Below, one piece after another: positions 61,102-64,000 of a DNA stretch of 64,000 bases; positions within the stretch are counted from its first letter, which is position 1; each line of letters begins with the position of its first letter. The notes beneath the pieces are model-generated. The model saw only the letters and a program-made list of their open reading frames with translations, did no database searches and was not told the DNA's origin. Both the position numbers and the translations under genes were made by a program. This DNA comes from RGIG3701 sp964438515 (GTDB lineage Bacteria > Planctomycetota > Planctomycetia > Pirellulales > Thermoguttaceae), in contig CAYTLK010000006.1 in NCBI GenBank assembly GCA_964438515.1, positions 30,676-94,675 of the forward strand. The letters are read 5' to 3'.

Positions 61102-61870
61102 TGGATGGAGCTACTGGGAGTTTAATTGTAAATAAGGTTCCTTTTCCGACCGAACTTTTTACCTGAATGCGGCCGTGATGTTCCTCGATGATTTCGCGAC
61201 ACATCGACAGTCCCAGGCCCGTACCGCCTTTTCCGCTTTCATCGGGTCCTTTTTTCGTGGAGAAAAAGGGGTCAAAAATGTGGGGGAGAATTTCGGACGG
61301 AATTCCTGAACCAAAATCGCGCACCATAAGATCGACGGTGTGGTTTTTGGGGTCGGATTGGATTTTGATGATGAGATTTCCGCCCTCCTTCATCGCCTGC
61401 CGCGCGTTGATGAGGAGATTCAGAAGCACCTGCTGAATTTGATTTCCGCACGCAAGAATTTCAGGCACATTTTCTTCAAATTCCTTCACAACGGAAATGC
61501 GGTATTTGTTCATTTCGCGTTCGAGGAGGTAAAGTGCGTCTTCGGTGAGCTGAACCAAGTCGGTTGATTCGGGTTTCGGGGAGCGATTTCGTGCCATTCC
61601 GAGAACGGAAGCCGTGATTTTCGCAGCTCGGTTTCCCGCATTGAGGATTTTATCAAACGCATTGTCGCGAGTGGGCGCATCGTTGTGACGCATTCCCATT
61701 TTCGCATAATTAATGACGGTCATTAATATATTGTTGAATTCGTGCGTCGTCGTACTGACGAGTTCCCCCAGCGAAATCATGGCGGCCGCTTCACGGATCT
61801 GTTTTTTTAAAGCGATATTTTCCGCGCGCAATTGTTCCAGTTCAGCAAAATCCGATTCAGAAAGACTCAT
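61094..61870 (-). CDS. Cytoplasmic sensor histidine kinase without a visible sensor domain
   Basis: The protein has 258 residues. An N-terminal coiled coil (ELEQLRAENIALKKQI) joins an H-box, LVSTTTHEFNNILMTVINYA, whose His is the predicted phosphorylation site. HATPase follows: N-box VLLNLLINARQAMKE, G1 DFGSGIPSEILPHIFDPFFSTKKG, then GTGLGLSMCREIIEEHHGRI. No transmembrane segment or PAS domain is seen. It resembles HisKA domains of the NtrB/AtoS group. No response regulator adjoins; the next gene, tatD, overlaps by 8 bases. Input signal and partner unknown. Confidence 0.88.
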   Translation of the reverse strand: MSLSESDFAELEQLRAENIALKKQIREAAAMISLGELVSTTTHEFNNILMTVINYAKMGMRHNDAPTRDNAFDKILNAGNRAAKITASVLGMARNRSPKPESTDLVQLTEDALYLLEREMNKYRISVVKEFEENVPEILACGNQIQQVLLNLLINARQAMKEGGNLIIKIQSDPKNHTVDLMVRDFGSGIPSEILPHIFDPFFSTKKGPDESGKGGTGLGLSMCREIIEEHHGRIQVKSSVGKGTLFTIKLPVAPSID

Positions 61871-62230
61871 TCTAATACCTCATAAAAGACAAAACTACTT
61901 ATTTTATCGTCGCAAAAGGTTCTAAAGTTGAACTTCGGTATTTGTGCCCGAATATTCTTCTCAAAGCGCCGAAAGTAACAGTTTTTTGAAGCGAGAATCA
62001 ATTCTGCGGAGCGTGAAACTTGAAAGGAACGGTCTGGAAAAGGAAAAGTTCGTTAAAAAACGGGAAAAACAGAAAAAACCTATTGACAAACGCATTCGTC
62101 CGGCTTATAATTTAAAAAGGTGTATTCATGTATAGGTTTTGCGTCAGGAAAATTTCAAAGCGGGTACTTTTTTTAATTTGAATCTAAACCGTGCCGGATT
62201 TTTTCCTTTTTTACTTCAAAGGAATCGTTT
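61871..62230. other. 360-bp divergent intergenic region between the kinase and rrf2
   Basis: It holds the rrf2 promoter (62083-62111) and a leader of about 110 bases with T-rich tracts. No gene or clear palindrome seen. Confidence 0.55.
62083..62111 (+). promoter_or_regulatory. Consensus sigma70 promoter for the Rrf2 gene
   Basis: Perfect TTGACA (62083-62088), 17-base spacer and perfect TATAAT (62106-62111). Start near 62118. Confidence 0.85.
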
Positions 62231-62683
62231 ATGAAAATTTCGACGAAGGGTCGTTATGGATTGCGTATTTTGCTCGATTTAGCGCTTTACACAGGTTCAA
62301 ATCCCCGTTTGTTGCGAGACATCGCAAAATCTCAGGAAATTTCTGAAAAATATCTCAGTCGTTTGATTATTGAACTGCGTCAGGCAAAACTCGTGGAGTC
62401 GGTGCGCGGCGCAAAGGGGGGATACAGGCTCGCTCGCAACGCAACGAAAATCTCGGTATTGGAAGTCGTCGAAGTAATGGAAGGACCCATTGGGATTGTT
62501 GAGTGTGTCGGCTGCGAAAGGGAGAAAGAGTGTGACCGTCTGCAGGCGTGTGCCGCTCGCGAAATGTGGGAGCGTGTGAATGAATCGTTTCGCGCCGCGC
62601 TTCAGAATGAAACGATACAAAGTATCATCGACAGACAGAAAAATCTGGATTCCGACATTTTAGGGTGGGATTATTGCATCTGA
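62231..62683 (+). CDS. Rrf2-family Fe-S-type transcriptional regulator
   Basis: The protein has 150 residues with AAAGGAA 8 bases upstream. The winged-helix start MKISTKGRYGLRILLDLALY and SEKYLSRLIIELRQAKLVES, VRGAKGGYRLAR are classic Rrf2/IscR text. Cys residues in ECVGCEREKECDRLQACAA (C-x2-C-x5-C-x5-C) suit binding of an Fe-S cluster, as in IscR, NsrR and RsrR. It may sense iron, redox state or NO. hcp (27707), a common NsrR-type target, is in the window, but no shared operator was found. The consensus promoter suggests strong expression unless repressed, perhaps by itself. Confidence 0.92.
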   Translation: MKISTKGRYGLRILLDLALYTGSNPRLLRDIAKSQEISEKYLSRLIIELRQAKLVESVRGAKGGYRLARNATKISVLEVVEVMEGPIGIVECVGCEREKECDRLQACAAREMWERVNESFRAALQNETIQSIIDRQKNLDSDILGWDYCI

Positions 62684-62757
62684 AAAATCGTATTGATTTA
62701 AAAACTAAAAATCAAGAAGTTTTTGACACGATACAACAAGATCGAGTAATTGAGGAC

Positions 62758-62796
62758 AAAACGATATCGTACGAATTTTGCACAATATCGTTTTTT
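62758..62796 (+). terminator. Terminator between rrf2 and the DapA-like gene
   Basis: AAACGATAT / ATATCGTTT with a 16-base loop, then TTTTTTC on the plus strand; A-rich DNA on the other side lets it serve the convergent gene too. Confidence 0.75.
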
Positions 62797-62837
62797 CAGA
62801 GGTTTTTTTAGGACTTCCGTTAATTCGTTTGATTTAC

Positions 62838-63965
62838 TCAGGCGGTAAATTCTCCCTGACGCAAATATGGTTTAATCGCTTCAAAACGCGTATCTAATTC
62901 ATCGATACAGTCTTGCGAAAGCGCGAGATTCGAAAGAATCGGTTTTTCGGGAATCGAATTCTGCGGGCCGTAAGAACGAGAAAGCATGTTTTTGAAAATG
63001 CCGCGTTTTTTCCAGATGTAAAGGTGCGGTCCGCGCAAATCGCCGCCGGGAATCGTCTTTTGGACGTTCAGCATTAGTACAAGTCGTGCGTAGGCGTCGG
63101 AAGCAGCAACGCGGTCACCGCTTTCCATGAAACCCCAGATTTTGGCCAAAAGGTCGGCGTATGCCGCGCGTTCTGTAATTAGACCCTCGGACCCCTCTCG
63201 CGACTCGTGCAGCCAGCTGAATCCTCCCATGGCGCTGAAAACGGTTTTGATTGCAGGTTTGGCGGCCACAAGCTGACGGATTCGCGGAATCATCGGAGAA
63301 ATTTCCTCTTTTACGTAACCGAGATATTCGGACGCTTTTCCTAGTTCAATCAGAAGATTTACGGACGGGGCACAACCGTGGTACTTTGTACCGCCTGAGG
63401 TCTGAATGATTACCGGACGTTTTACTGCCGATGCAAGTGCGAGCCAGTATTCGCGCAAATCGTCTTCCGTTTTCCCATCGTCCGGAGGTCTTGAAATGAT
63501 GGCGGCGGGAGCGAGACTTTCCGCATGCTTCGCGTAAACAAGCATTTCTTCGGTATTTTTTCCCTGAACGCCGAGACACAAAGCCGACGTGCGGCCGCGC
63601 ATCGCGTTTGCAAGCGTCTCCATCCCTTTCAGTTTTTCATCCATCGTGAGTAAATCCACGCTGTCGCCCGACTGGGGCCAAATCATTCCGGGACTTCCGC
63701 ACCAGTCGACGAATTGAGCGGCTTTTCCAAGAACTTCGTAATCGACGTCGCCCGATTCGGTAAACGGCGTGGAAAGAATCGGAAATGGACCGCGAACGCG
63801 CGGATCCGGAACGTGCGCGCCGGGAGCCGTCGCGTTAGGCGAAACGGATGGTTCATCCGCCGCAAATGTTGATTTCTGTGAGAAAGAACCGAACGCAGCG
63901 CCTGCTGCGCCGGCCATCATGGTTCCAAGCATGCTTCGGCGAGTGATTCCAGTTTGATTTTTCAT
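62838..63965 (-). CDS. Tat-exported dihydrodipicolinate synthase-family protein
   Basis: The protein has 375 residues. An N-terminal twin-arginine signal (GITRRSMLGTMMAGAAGA) ends near STFAADEP. The mature part is a DapA/NAL-type TIM barrel: GPFPILSTPFTESGDVDYE, IWPQSGDSVDLLTMDE, LCLGVQGKNTEEMLVYA, IISRPPDDGKTED and the Schiff-base Lys in YLGYVKEEISPMI. In this family Lys forms an imine with pyruvate or a related 2-oxo acid. Export by Tat is unusual for a class I aldolase; planctomycetes have several such secreted members. AAAGGAAAA lies 6 bases before ATG. Substrate unknown; sugar-acid or sialic-acid metabolism outside the cytoplasm is possible. Confidence 0.85.
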   Translation of the reverse strand: MKNQTGITRRSMLGTMMAGAAGAAFGSFSQKSTFAADEPSVSPNATAPGAHVPDPRVRGPFPILSTPFTESGDVDYEVLGKAAQFVDWCGSPGMIWPQSGDSVDLLTMDEKLKGMETLANAMRGRTSALCLGVQGKNTEEMLVYAKHAESLAPAAIISRPPDDGKTEDDLREYWLALASAVKRPVIIQTSGGTKYHGCAPSVNLLIELGKASEYLGYVKEEISPMIPRIRQLVAAKPAIKTVFSAMGGFSWLHESREGSEGLITERAAYADLLAKIWGFMESGDRVAASDAYARLVLMLNVQKTIPGGDLRGPHLYIWKKRGIFKNMLSRSYGPQNSIPEKPILSNLALSQDCIDELDTRFEAIKPYLRQGEFTA

Positions 63966-64000
63966 TGAATTTTCCTTTAAAAAGGGGTGGGTGAATGTTT

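Overview
The window is a chromosomal segment of about 64 kb (one 100-N scaffold gap at 45976-46075), most likely from a Planctomycetota bacterium. The evidence is two DUF1559 prepilin-like proteins with the GFTLVELLVVIAIIGM start, a PEP-CTERM sorting tail, a DUF6268 outer-membrane protein, a secreted SHD1/sulfatase-modifying-factor protein, a J-like domain starting NPYSYWLGLTG, and a planctomycete-style Ser/Thr kinase. A class I hybrid-cluster protein, a NrdG-like radical SAM activase and moderate GC point to an anaerobe, and the secreted glycan enzymes (GH10, GH106-like, DUF4838, parallel beta-helix) fit a gut or plant-biomass habitat of the Thermoguttaceae type. The lineage is inferred from protein character only.

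Layout. 1-12.8 kb, all minus strand: a truncated secreted beta-helix protein, a DUF6268 porin-like protein, a D-malate/tartrate-type dehydrogenase, a GH10 xylanase-like enzyme, citrate synthase, a membrane Ser/Thr kinase, an amidohydrolase and CdsA. 13-18.5 kb, plus strand: tail-specific protease, ProA, an orphan FliM-like protein and a decayed small gene. 18.5-26 kb: minus-strand secreted nucleotidase, alpha-toroid protein, gluzincin-like protein, PurN, FG-GAP protein and nitroreductase, with a plus-strand NrdG-like activase between them. 26.5-35.6 kb: an SHD1-FGE gene broken by an in-frame TGA, Hcp, a small membrane protein, GreA, a giant autotransporter-repeat PEP-CTERM protein, a prepilin and a phosphatase-like enzyme. 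36-46.5 kb: LeuC, YifB/ComM, a nucleoside-type MFS carrier, an unknown membrane protein, GalK and a J-like repeat protein. 47-51 kb: pyrB-pyrC, a Cys/His membrane protein and a second prepilin. 51-64 kb: comEC-DUF58-DUF4838 overlapping genes, GH106-like, TatD plus histidine kinase, an Rrf2 regulator and a Tat-exported DapA-like protein.

Most genes are housekeeping or polymer-degradation genes scattered in short transcription units. The tight couplings are pyrB-pyrC (TAATG), comEC-DUF58-DUF4838 (10- and 4-base overlaps), histidine kinase-tatD (8 bases) and DUF1570-toroid protein (4 bases). No phage, IS element, CRISPR array, rRNA or tRNA was recognised.

The most interesting non-coding signal is a family of about 110-bp imperfect palindromic elements. 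Four copies lie in intergenic DNA, all in the same orientation, three of them just upstream of prc, leuC and pyrB, with conserved ends and an apex hairpin. Other unusual points are a strong intrinsic terminator in the greA leader, two plus-strand genes interrupted by TGA, a prepilin with a 46-residue repeat-built leader, and a habit of inserting Ser/Glu/Pro/Gln/Ala-rich low-complexity segments into otherwise conserved enzymes.
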